A DNA stretch of 64,000 nucleotides from Zygnema circumcarinatum (taxonomy: Eukaryota; Streptophyta; Zygnematophyceae; Zygnematales; Zygnemataceae): assembly GCA_037447605.1 (NCBI GenBank), contig CM074804.1, positions 6,489,948 to 6,553,947 of the forward strand, written 5' to 3'. Below, piece after piece: positions 13,336 through 26,099 of the stretch. The notes beneath the pieces were generated by a model that saw only the letters and a list, made by a program, of their open reading frames with translations, was not told where the DNA came from and did no database searches. Within the stretch, counting starts at the first letter, position 1. Each line of letters starts with the position of its first letter. The position numbers were made by a program, and so were the translations under genes.

Positions 13336-16300
13336 TTACAAAGACGAGGGAGGCTGCTTTACCACCTGTGGGTAACGGCCCAAGGAGTTGAAAAGAATGT
13401 AGTCACCTGAGACCACCTGAGTGACAATCACCAAAAGAAAGAAAAGGTTGCGATCAGGACCTTCGTAACTGCTTTCCTCTGAAGTTGGACACCATGCATT
13501 AAGTCAAGACAGGTGCCGAAAAAGAAAACCAAACAAGCAGGCGCCTACAGTATCGCACTTAACCAGTATATTTAAGCAGTATGTAAACTGCACATACTAA
13601 AAAGAATGAGCTCAGGAAATTTTAACATTAATTTTAATTTTAATTTTAATGTTAATTAAACTACAACATATTATCGCGCAAGACTCAAGTGCGAGCAGGC
13701 GTGACAAAATGATAGCATACTCACTCGAAGGAGTGAAAGTAGCCAGGCAACACTTCCGGAAAAACTACCACGAGATTAGTGATGCGCATTCACTGCTATC
13801 GACATGCTATTCCCACATCAACTGCGATTCCCTTCTTTCAACAAGATTGGAGTCAGAGTCTGAATTTGTTTCCCAGAATGAAAAGATGCCATAAAAAATA
13901 CCGCTTACCTCATATGCAATTTCTATAGGCGCCCTTGTTGCAGGATATATTCCCACCTGTCTTCCCCAAACCAAGCAAACCCTTGTGTGAACTTATGGCA
14001 CTACTATCCAACCAAAGAAGCGAACAGGCAACAGCAGACCCGTTCTCTTGCGTCGCAAGGTTTTGCAAGTGGTAGAGTGGTGCTCCAATCAAATGCAACG
14101 AGTGAGTGAGTACATTGTACCTTTTTCGTATCTACAGTGATAGTTGTCATCAAACCTCCGACCAGCTTAAAGGCCACCTGCCATACCACAGCCACTTCTT
14201 GAACGAGGTCATGCACCTCAACCTCTTCTGCACCTGAAGCCTACTTTATTCCACTATCAGGCAATTATAGCCACTGTGAGGAATGAAGAATGGGATGATA
14301 TTAGAGGCGAAAGAAAAAATCTTATGTGGAAAGCAAAGATAACAGACCTTGGCACAATCATAAGCTTCCCAAGAGAAGGGATCGTCCCAGTCAGCCGTTT
14401 GTAATTCTTCTTCCCTCACCCATGACCCTGGGATGTCATCCAAGTCTCCATTCGTTTGTTTCAGGGAGCCTGCATCCTCCCCTTCACAATCACTATCCCC
14501 TTCCTCCCTTTCTCCCGATGGGCATTTCTCATTCCGTCTCGATTTTTCAGGAAGTGGAAGGAACCTTATGGTGCCTGGAAAGGTAGCTTCAAAGCTTCGG
14601 CCCGAGTATCCTCGTCCTCCGGTCACTATTTTCCATTCCACTACATGTTCACTACTTGACGCCGCTCCAAGGGATGGGATGCCATCGAAGCCGATAATGC
14701 TCCGTCTTGGGAAGGGCATAGATAATGTACAGAAGTCCATGTTTACAGGAGAGCGGTAACCCTCCATCAGCTTCAGCTTTATGAGGAATTGCGCTTCGAC
14801 TTCAGAAACCATTTGCAGTTGATAGAAGCCTTGGAGAGGCAAGCGGGGACTTTCGGGTAAGGCTTCATAGTGAGCCAACTCGAATGGGCCAAGTGGGGGC
14901 GAGAACAGAAGTGTATACCCCGTGGAGACAGTCTCTGGTGTCTGCATCAAAATCTCTAGGACAATTGAAATGTAAGATACAATCATCCATGGCATAAAGC
15001 TGGGACAAAAGATCATCATTTGCTTTGGACATCGCCCATTTGTTTTAAGTGTAACCTGGCAAGAATGAAGCATAAACAACATAAACGAATTAGCATGTTG
15101 AGAACTGCTTAAGCAGGGATGCATCTTCTTGTAACTGAAATTCCCAAGAACACACCGTCACTAAGCCTCTAAAGCTATGGTTCCTTCCTCTTTCACCTTA
15201 GTCTCTCTCACCTGACAGCACGGATGAACAGTAAGTGAAGTGACGCCTTCTGATTTTGTGGCAGCCAATGAGAGAGTGATTTCAGGCAGACCTTCGAGAT
15301 CGCAGCGGCATTTCACCAATCCTTCAACTTTACAGACATCATTCACTTCATCTCTGTCATAGAGAGCTGCGGCGACCATTTCTCTTAGAAGAATAGATAT
15401 CTTGTACCGTCCTCCCTGAAAAAGCTGGGGCTTCCATGCTGGCTGTTTCACATCCCCCGGCAGACTGTCCTGTAAGCTTCCTTGAAGCTGGGCCCTCAAG
15501 CCGCCAACTGTAGTGGGGTTCAGGTCAAGAGGAGTACCTGTCGAAGGTCCCTCCCAAAACCAACAGATTTAAACAAATGTCATTTGCTGTAGAAGATGGT
15601 TCTGCCTCATATATCCCAAATGTACGCGGAGAGTGTGCATGAGAGAGAGAGAGAAGGGGGGGGAGGGGGGGGGGGGGGGGTGGGGGGTAAAAAGAGAAAT
15701 TTAAAGAAACAGTGGAGGCGCTGGGGGGATTAGCCGCCTGTTTGAACCCGTTTCTGTGACATTACGCTAGAGAAAACTCACCGAATGGCATGGCTGTGCA
15801 TATAAATGCTCGCAGAGCTTCCGTTTCTGCTGCTTTCAGCATCACCTTCCCCTTTGGTTTTGGAGCCATGGCTGCCACATTTGTTGCTGGAATCGGTGCT
15901 CCCTTGGGTCGCACTGGCAGGCCCATACCAGCTGAGAGACTGTCGAGCAGTCCTCCAACAGATGGCGCCATGTTGGTTTGCTCTTGGAGGGAGTCCGTGA
16001 TGATATCACCAACGACATGCGCGAGAAGGAAAGCACTAAGAACGAAAGTGCAAAGAGAAACAAAGAAAATCGACAAACGACGGAAAAATCAAATTGTGAA
16101 GTAGATATGTACGCATTCGGATTCTCAGAAGGAAACTTCTATTCAATAAAAAAGCCTATTGCAAAGAAAGCAAGATGAGGGTGTGAAAGAGATAAAGTAG
16201 GAAGGACGTTAGAGGGTCATTGACCAAAACAGACCTCAAACCTTGTGGAACTTTTTTTTCAGACAGTACAATCAAACAACCTCCAACCTTTACGATCTGA

Positions 16301-18248
16301 AATTTCTTCTATTACTGGAGTCTAACGGCTCATCGTAACATAAGGACAAAAGAAAGAGTACGTACATAAGCTGTCACGCTGTACCAAGATGAGGCTTAAC
16401 ACCTACATACATCTGCCTACTTTGTCTCTTGCACTGCGTGTGACGTTTCACTAATTCACCTTGTAATAGCCGGCAGATCTCTCAAAATCTCTGGTAGCCC
16501 TCCCGTACCATGTCCATTGGAATGGCTTGAAATTGAGCCTCCACAATCGGATTGCCACCTAAGCTTTTCATATGCCACCAGGTGCCGAGGCTCCACCAAT
16601 GGGAGCACAAGGATGTAAAATGGGCCTTTTGAATGGACAATAAGTGGCCATAGGAGCCTGCCAGACACTGCCGTTGCCCCAAAGTCGGTTCTTGAAAGTT
16701 GTTCCTTTGTAGAAGTACCTTTGACAGGAGCCGATGTGACAGTTGGCGTGTCATCCCTAATGAGTAAACTTATAATGTGACGAGTAATAGGATCGTCCAG
16801 CCAATCAGTGGTTCCAGGAACAGACGAAGCGTCACGGACACCTCTGCTACGGCTCGTCTTCTGTCTGTGCAAAGCGTGCCAAGCCATAAAAGGGCCAAAA
16901 AAAACCAATTACAACCAAACGACAGTGACGACCATGAACGAAATGTAGTCCTTTCGTCCTCTCTAATCACACTGTCTCACCGCTTTCTCACCTCGCCTCT
17001 CCTTTTCAGCGAACATATTGTATTCATGAGCTTCAAAATTGTTGAAGGTCAAAGAGGTTGCCACAAATGAAACGACAATACATAGTTCCAATTCAATCCC
17101 CGAAATTGAAGTCATTTCAGCAATCCATCAAGCAGAATTAAAGCATACGCTCACCTTTCACAATGTTGAGCAAAGGCTTTTCCAAAATCGGCATCAAAGG
17201 GAAGAGCGGCATACTTCGAGAAATGTCGGCTCGAAGTACCCTCTGCACTTTCTTGCTCTGTCTGGGCCTGCGAAAAGAAACCAGAATAGCGGAAAACAAT
17301 GTCGCAGAGTATTGGTTCTGAAAAACGCTTCATCATTTCATAGTGAATTAAGATCCAAAATCAAGCTTGAGCCCTCGTTTCTACAACCAAATGCTGACAA
17401 GAGCTGCTAGTTTAAGATGTACAAGAGATGAGTTACCTGTCAACAACCCAGTTTTAATTAATTACTAAGTAATAATGAGCAGGAGTCATGAATCATAAGC
17501 GAAGCGTGGAAAGTTCCTAAATTAAAAAAAAAAAGCTCACTTGAAGCATGGTTCAACCGCACTAGCCATCATACTAGCACGTTGTTTTTCACTTGATCCA
17601 AGGTTCTACCTTTGACCAGCTTCTCAAGCTTCCCGAACCGGAGACAAACGGCTAAGAATATCCAAAATTAATGAAATCGCGATCAAAAGACTAGCCGCTT
17701 GAGACGATTCTAACAAGTATACCACTGAGAAGTCTATCCCGCTTCTCTCGAAAGCTGATTGCTGATGGTTACTTTTAACTGTTTGAAAGGAAAACCTAAG
17801 AAGGAAGGGGTTGCAATGAATGGTTACCTGAGTGTAAGACAGACGCCACTGCCTCTCCACCGTCGGGAATCGCCTGCACCTTGTAGCAAACCTAAGTAAA
17901 AAAAAATGCTGATAGCCCTCTCGTTCATGAGTAACTTAACTCCAGCTGAAGGTGGAAACTAATATCCTCTCCATTACGAAGAAATGGATTTCCTAAATTA
18001 CCCTGGTAAACTATACCTTTCACTTTTAACCATCGCTCATTCATTTCAACGTGCCGCCTTTTATAAAATCTGTATGAAAGTGGTCCATTGCCAAAAACAC
18101 GCTTAAAAGTTCGGCGAGTGCCGACAAGGAGAGTAACAGGCCTGCATTTCAGTGTCAGTCCCTCGAGGGGGGGCAGCCCTCACCGGGAGAAGCAGACAGT
18201 GCAGTCGTCGCTGAGCACCCACAGCGCTCGCACGCCACACTCTCCCAT
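13336..18248 (-). CDS. AP5M: AP-5 complex subunit mu
   Basis: The mu subunit of the AP-5 adaptor acts in sorting at late endosomes. I could map ten exons: 18184-18248, 17828-17873, 17155-17267, 16460-16864, 15782-16035, 15212-15537, 14348-14941, 14121-14177, 13909-13956 and 13336-13416. They total 1989 bases and join into an open frame of 662 residues. Family matches run along the whole protein: MGECGVRALWVLSDD at the start, DDPITRHIISL, LVLPLVEP, PSVGGLLDSL, TAMPFG|TPLDLN across a splice, DVKQPAWKP, DFCTLSMPFPRR, FEATFPGTIRF, FKLVGGLMTTITVDTK, and VVSGDYILFNSLGR near the end. The mu-homology domain covers the C-terminal half. An acidic insert lies between the FEATFPGTIRF block and the last exons. 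The gene is head to head with PIG-Q, 233 bases apart. Confidence 0.96.
15656..15687 (+). repeat. Poly-G tract in an AP-5 mu intron
   Basis: A GA-repeat runs into long G-runs interrupted by single A and T. On the plus strand it could form a G-quadruplex; in the AP-5 mu transcript it is C-rich. It lies in the intron between 15538 and 15781. Confidence 0.8.
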
Positions 18249-18481
18249 GGCGCCGGTCCTCCCTTCTCCCTCCCAACTGGCTAACCCTTCAGCTCGGCTA
18301 CCTTCCTTGATGATGCGGCCATGGTTTCCCTTTTACGCATTGGCCCGCCTGCGCTCCAACTGCGGGAGTACGGCTCCAGTCTCAGGCCCCGAGGGCGCGC
18401 GTTTCGGTTTCAAGAAACCTCTGCTAAATAGAAGCCATGGCTGGAAGCTCGCAAAACTGAAGGCAGACAAGGACGACAAAG
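18249..18481. promoter_or_regulatory. Bidirectional promoter of AP-5 mu and PIG-Q
   Basis: Only 233 bases separate the two start codons, so both promoters and 5' untranslated regions must overlap here. One GTACGG occurs at 18367-18372. No TATA box is obvious. The two proteins act in endosomal sorting and ER GPI synthesis, so shared control would be across the endomembrane system. Confidence 0.75.
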
Positions 18482-21400
18482 ATGTGTAGAGCGGCCACCC
18501 TCCATCTGTATTGGCCTGAAGGGCAGGGATCGAGCTCAGGCGGTCTTTCAGCTGAGTCTTCAGGCGCCTTGGTGGGATGGTGGAGTGAGTCGCCGTGCGG
18601 ATGCCTGCACGTGCTTGTTGCAGCTGTCAACGCTCCGCCTGCCTCGCTGTTGCCACTGCAGGTGCTCCTCCCTGCCCTTGGTTTCCGGCTTTCATCTGCG
18701 TAGAGCCATATTAGTGGCTTCATTGGCTATCCTTCCACTGCGAGTGCTTGGCATTGCTACATTGTTGGTGCGAGGCTTACGTGTTGTTGCTATGATTCAT
18801 TGATCATTATTTGACTGTCGCAGACGGCGAGCAGTGAGGGCATCGAGCGTCTGGCGCCGGCTCTTCTTGGAGAGTACAGGTTGAAAGAAGCTAAAGTCGT
18901 GAATTCTCAGATGGACTCTGAATGCTATGTTCCTCGTTCCCTTTCGTGTTCATCCCGACATAGCCTAGAGGATAGCAATTTGGTTCAACAAATGGCACAC
19001 GGAGATGGGGCATCATGTCTCGAGGCATCTCCACTCGTCAATACCGGCGGTGGATGGAGTAGTGATGGCGAAGGTGGAAGTGGGGGCCGTATTCTAGGCG
19101 TAAACGCTGAATACGGTGAGGAGAAGGGACAGGAAGAGTCGTTTGGAACGAGATGTAGCCAGAGAGCGGACAGGTGTAAGTTTCCTGTGGTCGAACAAAG
19201 TGCATTTGTGTTAAAGCCAGCTGTGCACGGAAGCAAATTTTGGATGCAAGTTGAAGGAGCTGTACTTCGGAACACTTCAACTGGATCAGTGGGCAATTTT
19301 CCTGTCAATGTGACGCTGCGAGTTGGAGGTCAGACTCGTCGTCCATTGTTCAAAGTTAGTGATCGATTGCTTCTTCATTTCCCCAAACTCAATTTGTAAT
19401 ACCTGCGTTCCCCAGACCGCGCAAGGAGGACGATGTTGGCCCTTTGCTTTGCCTTTTCACAAACTTGAAATTCTGTTGTCAAACTTCTCTTCGATTTTAT
19501 GCCTCGGTTTGTAGGTCATTCTGTATGAACAACCACAATACGGGAGAAGCCACTACTCCTTTTTCCAATGGTCGCCTCCTACATATTCATGGGGTGTTCC
19601 CTCCCAACAGTTGAAGCGTCCTTCCCTAGAAAAGTTGCCTCCATGGCTGGCAGGACTTGCGCCTCCTGTGGCCATGAGGACAGGCATAGTGAGTTCTTCA
19701 TGCGTCCGCTCCACGGTTGTTCTAGGAATGAGGGTGTGATGAGGAGAGAAGGTTGAGTTAAGAGAGAGAATAGGCATTTGGTTGATGATCATGGCATAGT
19801 ACGGACTTGAGGAAGTTGAGAGCTGAAACTGAGTCTTATTTTTCTTGTCTACTAATTATTCGGATCCAGAGCTGTCAGCGTATACACGTTATATTGCTTA
19901 TTTTACAATTTGAAAGGTGGATGGTCATAATGACCTGTAACTTAGAAAGTTGACTATCCGTAATCCACCACTCTGTCTAGGATGATGTCTAAGAGTGGCT
20001 CAAAGCAACCAAACGGAAGGGAGCGCAAGCTTCTAGCTGAGCCTCACTTGAAGTTGCAAAGGTGCGACGGTCCAGTCCAAGGTGTCAGCTTTTAAGTCCA
20101 AGTGCAATAGTGCCAAGATGTTTGTGATTGTCCGGCACCTGCTGTGCGTTCGCAGTGTGCTCTTTAAAGAGCTACTGCACCGGTGAGCTGGGTGCGATGG
20201 ATGCCTAAATCACCCAACGCTAAATACCTGTTTCGGTGGTATTAAGTGCGGTTGTAGACTCTGACAACCAAATTCAATTGTCTATAGCAGATGTTACGAA
20301 TTTCAGAAGCAGTCCCTTCAATTTCAAGGCAACACCGCCCTTCCGGTTTGGAATTGTTTCGTACGTTTCGTTCATAACAAAAACTTCGTGTCTTTTGCAG
20401 ATGAGTATCTTTTCAAACATCAATGTCACGTTCGCCGACCATCCGTTTCAGAATCGGTATGGTCACCATGACAGCTAGACGAATTTAATCAATTGTAAGC
20501 AAGCACTTATGGAGGAGTAATCCTTCAAATTCAAGCAGACATGATATACATGAACTACTGCGCACAACCTGTGCACTGTCTGCTCGACAATACACGTTCA
20601 TGTCGCAGTTAGATTTTCCATCGATTTCACCTTTGAACTGTAATTCCGATCTACCAAGTACACCTGACTACCAAGTACAGCTGTAGCTGTTCTTCACATC
20701 TATTGGCTTGTCAACCTGCAAGCCTGCGTATCCACTCCTTTACTTTCCGGTTTTGACTTCTTGGCCTCTTTCTGAAACCTTCTGATTTATCTAACTGCAT
20801 TTCGCTTGTTATTGCTACAGACGTCCTGCCAGCATTCCAATGAAAGTCATGGCTGCAACATTTGCAGCCGGTTGCGCATTGATACATGTCCTTTCAGGGG
20901 CCTGGCTTTTTGCCCTTGCTCAGTTTCGCTTTTTTAGGAACTGGCTGCCACTTCCCAACCTTTTGCGTGCACTAGAACTCAGATGTGAGGAAATTCGATC
21001 CTGGCCGATGTCCTTTTCTCCTCAGCCACAGTAAGTCATTTCTTCTCACCTGTCCTGCGCTAGGGCTGATTGGATCTTGAAGATGAGCTTGACCTATGCA
21101 ACGAAGGTCCTCCAGATACTGTTAGTAGATATAGTAAAAGAACAGGCAGCTTTGGATAACTTCTGAAGCGCTTCCTTTTTTTCTGGTTTATAAGCACACC
21201 ATCTGATGGTAGCTTTCTGCACAGCTTTGTGCAGGGCTTCCACTGGCGAGCCTTTACCTACAGATGTGGCAGCGTACCATTCGTCCCAGCTCCTGTGCTA
21301 TTCTCCGTTAATGTCTCTGCTCGCGGACACTTTCCTCGGCTTTGTGGCTGGCAGCTTGTTATTGCTAAATTACAACGCAGCAGCTGCTTGGTTGCATGAC

Positions 21401-24018
21401 GCTGGCCACGCACTAATGGACAATATCCTTAGAACCGGAGTCACTCTTCTAATGGACGAACCTGCGGGGATTAAGCTGAATACAGAGCTTGTCAAGGCAT
21501 TGGGAACTCTTTCATGGCAAATCATCGAGCTTGGAGCTTGGGTTGTAACCAAAGCGAGCTGCTTTCTGCAACCAGCTGTCAGCTGCTTAGCGGTTCTTGC
21601 TCCGCTATGGGGATTTGCAGCTTCTGGAGCTTTTTGGGCTGATCTAATCTCACTAGTGACCTTCCAAGTGACGGCGCTTTATTGTATTTTAGCTACTCTT
21701 TATCATCATCAGCTGCGAGTCGTCGCATCCCTGTGGCGATTTTTCATGTGAGAGTTCGCCCTAATCGCCATTGCGGTGGTTCCTGACCAAATTAAGAGTT
21801 ACGGCTTTACGTGTAATGCTGTTTTCAAGGCTCCTTCCTGTCACTTATGCTTTTCTGCCTTTCCACTTGCAGGGGGCGAAAATGGAATCCTTTGCAAGAT
21901 CGAACAGAGTCTGTCTCCGCCTCTGTTGAACAAATTGTTGTTGCGTCTCTTTTGTTCACAATTGCTGTTCTGCTTCTTCCGACGACCTCCATTTTTTACA
22001 TCTTCTTCGCCACAGTCTATATGCTCTCACGATTGGTGTCGCTCGGACTGTTAACAACAGCAGCTGCTGTAAGGGCCTTTCCCTTCTATTCAGTGGCGTT
22101 GTGGCTATTCCGCCCTGGATTATTTCCTTCTGGAATATTTTTTCAGCCAGTAGATCTTTGCCCATTGGTGGACATGAACACTGGGATTGTTCATATAAAG
22201 AGCTTGAAGGTAACTCACAATGAGCTACATATACCTTGTGGAGTCGATGAGAGCGGCGCTACAGTTGAAGAGCAAGGACTGACAGATAAGGAAAGGAGCA
22301 GCAGTGGCTGGAGCAGTAGGAATTCGGAAGCGACGAAGAACTCGGTACCAAATCATGAGAATCTGGATGGTAGTGCCTTTGCCACAAGGTTGAGCTGGCA
22401 ATTAGATATGACAGAGAGGTATGGTCATGGAGTGACAGATGAATCGTCTCATAGTGGAGAGGCTGGGAGGAGGCTGGGAGGAGAAACAAAGGAAAGGGCT
22501 CCTAACGAGACTTCAATGGGCCTGAATTGTGGAGTCAATGGCTGTGGGCATGCAGCTCAATACCTGAAGATGCGAACTCAGGTTGCATCATTAAGTGAGC
22601 ACCTTGACTTGGCATTGTCAGGGTTTGGTTTTTTTTGGGGTTCACTAGTGACTTGCTGGATTAAAAGTTTGACCTCCTATAGCGCCTTTGAATAGAAGAA
22701 TACGCACTTGAAATTCTTGTGTATCATGGTTTGAGTTGGCCGCAGTGTCAGGCCAGTATCGACTGTATTGTCTCTCCTGTAAGATCTGGCTCTAAACTCG
22801 TATCTTGGTGTTCACTGTATTGTGAGGTCCTCATAGGATCCCACTGTTGTCTTCAGGCAGCCTAGCTGAATTGCTATGTGTGTTTCTGCAGGAGAGCTAT
22901 TAACGGACGCTAGGCAGTATTTGAGGGAACCATTTTCAAAAGAAGCACTTTCTGCACAGGCGTTTTCTTTTGCTTCTGGAAAATGGTGAGAACTCGCCCT
23001 ACGTGTCAAGGGAAGCTTACGCCACAGTGGTGGTAGTGGTCGTTCGCTAAGTTATGTGGAAATTGGGGAAGGCGCCTTCCCTCCTCAGTTTATTTGCAAG
23101 GCTGATCTCCATACCCCATGTCGTAATCACGGAGAAGTGGTTGCATCTGTTTTGGTTCTAAGCTGGGGTCCTCTACATGGTTCAAGGATAAGTTATATGT
23201 GGTAAAAAAAATAAAAAAAAAGGTAGTCTCAGAAACAGTCAAGTCATGGTCCCAGTGCAGTCCTTCTGTGGATTCCGGGCGACGGAGCGAATTCCACAGC
23301 TCAGTCAGTTGTAGCATGGCAAGGGTCTGACTGTTGGGACCCTCAAGCCAGCAACATATTTTCCTGCGGGAAACTTGTAGCACTCCACGCTGGACTCTAT
23401 GGCCCCAAGCCGAAGCCTTCTGCTCAGCTTTTGCCTCTCCCCACGCCTTCGCAGTGGTGTCTGTTGCTACAATGAGGCTTGCCACACCTTGGTCGTGTGA
23501 TCATCCCCTCAGTGCTGGCAATATGTATCCGCACCACCCCCATTCTGAGCACCATGCATTCATGTATGCAGGCTTGGCAGCTCGAGCTGTAATGAGACCA
23601 CCTGGCAGGCGTAGGGTGTCAAGTGGTGTGTACAACAGGAAATGCCGAAGGTGGCAGATCTGAGAACAAGCCTTTTATCGTCTGTGTTTCTTGTCCTAAA
23701 ACCGTATTCGGTATTTGTTGCGGTTAAACAGCCGAGATTGCTTCCACTTGGAACTGATGAGATTCCTCAGAAATACGGGATGGTCGTTTATTTGATGGGG
23801 ACGGAAGTGTGTCGGTGAGTTCCGCCAATTGGTGTCTGAGGGCACGGAGGAACGAGTTTAAGTCATTGGGATGATGTTGTTATTTTGTTGTGTTCTTTGC
23901 ATGCAGGGTTTCATCGTCAGTGCCTTTCTTCAAGATCATGAGAGGCCCGCAGCCCGAGATAAGCGTCACTGGTTACTTCAGATTGTGCTACTCCATCTTT
24001 CTTGAGGGACACCTCTGA
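18482..24018 (+). CDS. PIGQ: Phosphatidylinositol N-acetylglucosaminyltransferase subunit Q (PIG-Q/GPI1)
   Basis: PIG-Q is a membrane subunit of the ER GPI-GlcNAc transferase that starts GPI-anchor synthesis. Exons 18482-18661, 18824-19354, 19515-19688, 20401-20456, 20821-21030, 21235-21747, 21873-22639, 22892-22985 and 23907-24018 join to an open frame of 878 residues. The diagnostic block is GRKWNPLQDRTES followed by LFTIAVLLLPTTSIFYIFF (exon 7), as in human and plant PIG-Q. Exons 5-7 hold several hydrophobic spans. Exon 1 (LVGWWSE...) resembles the human N-terminus (LLVGRWVPE). Exon 7 has a long polar insert after the last membrane block. The final exon (ending YFRLCYSIFLEGHL) fits in phase and resembles plant C-termini only weakly. 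A further frame at 23732-23814 with good splice sites joins the last exon in phase but not exon 8, so the 3' structure may be more complex. Confidence 0.9.
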
Positions 24019-24536
24019 TTTTCTTGTGGCGATGGTACGACTCACAACCTTACTTAATGCAAGGAAAGGTTGCATGGAAAGTGCTAGTTAGCATTGTATT
24101 TTTAGCGCATAGTTGCAATGGTGATTGGGCGGATGATTGACATTGAACGGCTTGGGCCAAACACGCAATGCAACGTGCAACCTTGATTGCGGTTACAGAA
24201 AGTCGTACGCTATTTTGCAATCACGTTCACTATTGTAGCAGAATGCGGAATCGCATGTAAACAGTTGTTTATATGCCATGTACACACTCCATTACGCTAC
24301 GGGCAGCATTGAACAAGGATACACTGTGCATCACATGGGACTGTGGTGCCCAAAAATGTTTTCCTTTGTCAAGTACATGGCATGCTATGTGCCGACATGA
24401 CAATAGAGGGTGTCAAACTTCACACCTCGGGAAGTAGAATTGGCATTGAACTCGCCGGGCAAGTCCAAGTACTCCCCAGACTCAGAACAACGTTCGGCGG
24501 AGACTCGTCGCCGGCGTTCTGACTCTGAGTGGCGGT
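24019..24536. other. Intergenic, downstream of PIG-Q
   Basis: This is probably PIG-Q 3' untranslated region and spacer. I see no coding signal. Confidence 0.5.
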
Positions 24537-24735
24537 CGTACAACCATTGCCAATGGTTCGAACCATGAGATTCAATGGTTGCCAACAATTGCCAATGGTA
24601 TTGAATCATTTTTTTCAGACCAAAACAACCATTGGCAATGGTCGCAACCAAATGGTTGCCAACCATTGTATTGTCCAACCATGATCCAATGGTTGTCCAC
24701 TTGTTGCCGATCCAATGGTTCGACGGTGAAATTTT
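24537..24735. repeat. Cluster of AACCATTG / CAATGGTT palindromic units
   Basis: Within 200 bases the words CAATGGTT and AACCATTG recur about a dozen times on both strands, partly as palindromes such as AACCATTGGCAATGG. Most copies carry a CCAAT pentamer. The spacing is irregular, so this is not a simple tandem array. Confidence 0.85.
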
Positions 24736-25812
24736 GGTCGAGATTTGAATTTTGATCCAATGGAATCAATCCAATCACAAGATAGTTACTCATTCAAAGA
24801 CCGAGTTGCATCAAACCCTTGTAGATTCCATCCAAAGCTCTCTTTCTCAGTTCTATTTATCATGAGTTACTCCAAATATCACTTTTTTGGAATCCATCAT
24901 AGTTCAAACTTTCTCCCAAACAGAAATTCCAAATCATAACCTTCAAATGTCTGGGTTTAGTCACGAAAACAGAACTGAAATTGGAAATGAAATAAAAGTT
25001 GTTTATACTCCCTTGCTGTAGCTTCTAGGTTCAACAAAACGACGACTCTGAAACTGCTGCAAACTACTCGACAAGACCATGTACGAATCATGTACGGTCA
25101 CGTACGGATGACGCTACAGTACTATTGGGTTTTTAGGGTTTTTAGACGACGCTTCTAACAACGCTATTGTACTGTACTGTACTGTAGTACGAGCGATATC
25201 CGTACATGCTCGTAAATATCCCTCGTCCGTACATGCCTTATTCACGTGCTTTTTTCGAAACCAATTTAAGGGACAATTGTAGCACAAGATAAGTGGGGTT
25301 AAGAGAAGACTGCTGAGCTAGTTGCAGGTGCTGTACGGCCACTCGCGCGTCCGTGCTGAAACTAATGAAGGGTTGGGTTGGTGCTGTGGGTCTGCCTGCA
25401 GCATAGAGCCAGGATCCGGGAGATTCAGAGGTACGCGCAGCGGAAGACGTAGGGATTCTGAAGACGTTCCCACCGGCGGCTGGACTCGATGCGCAAAGGG
25501 CCCTTCCTTGAGGGCTCTCCTCCCCTGTCCTCTCCTCGGCTAGTCTCTTAGCTAGGCTTCTAGTGATCATTGGTCATTGAGAGTAATGCAAGGCAGGATA
25601 GAGTAGGATAGGGGCTTGGCATAGTGACAGCAAAGGGAAAACAGGACACAACTTAGATAAAGGTGGTATTTTGGAAACTCACCCCAGCCAGCGGTTGGCT
25701 GGGGAATGTCATTACAATGAAATTGTCTTCTCACTGAAATCTTTGTCTAACTGGGCTGAATGGGACGTCTAAATGCTATCAGCAAGAAGACTCTTTCTCT
25801 CTCTCTCTCTCT
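24736..25812. promoter_or_regulatory. Non-coding, with a promoter-like telo-box plus GTACGG cluster at 25078-25235
   Basis: GTACGG occurs at 25092 and 25102, CCGTAC at 25200 and 25227, and a telo-box-like TTTTTAGGGTTTTTAG at about 25131-25146. The same pairing is seen upstream of PLK. No gene with convincing protein content starts nearby. A frame on the minus strand at 25238-25570 is the only candidate and has no recognisable features. The region ends in a (CT)n run. Confidence 0.4.
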
Positions 25813-25822
25813 NNNNNNNNNN
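25813..25822. other. Assembly gap (10 N)
   Basis: Ten Ns follow a (CT)n run, so the gap probably hides more of that repeat and its true size is unknown. Confidence 0.98.
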
Positions 25823-26099
25823 ACTACGTGGAGCCTTCGGATAGGTCAACGAATGATAATCGGCGGCCTTAGGCGGTGTTCCCGAGTGCGCCTTGCTGGA
25901 TAGAGTGCCGTTCCGTGGACCGCCAACGCATGGCGCCGCCTTCTCTCAATCTCCGTTGGCAGCTCTTGGATTCCGTTGATCCGTGACACGGCAGAGGCAT
26001 ATGTCAAGTACAATTGAACTGACGCAAATCCGTCGAACGCAGCTCCGTTACGCTACACAATCCATTGTTTTAGACCAGAGTCCCTTATTTAAAGAGGCA

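Noticed and set aside
23334-23663. Plus-strand frame of 109 codons after PIG-Q
   Set aside because: No family resemblance and no phase-compatible splice with PIG-Q exons.
24545-24570. GGTTCGAACC-like tRNA B box
   Set aside because: It is part of the CAATGGTT array; no A box or cloverleaf could be drawn.
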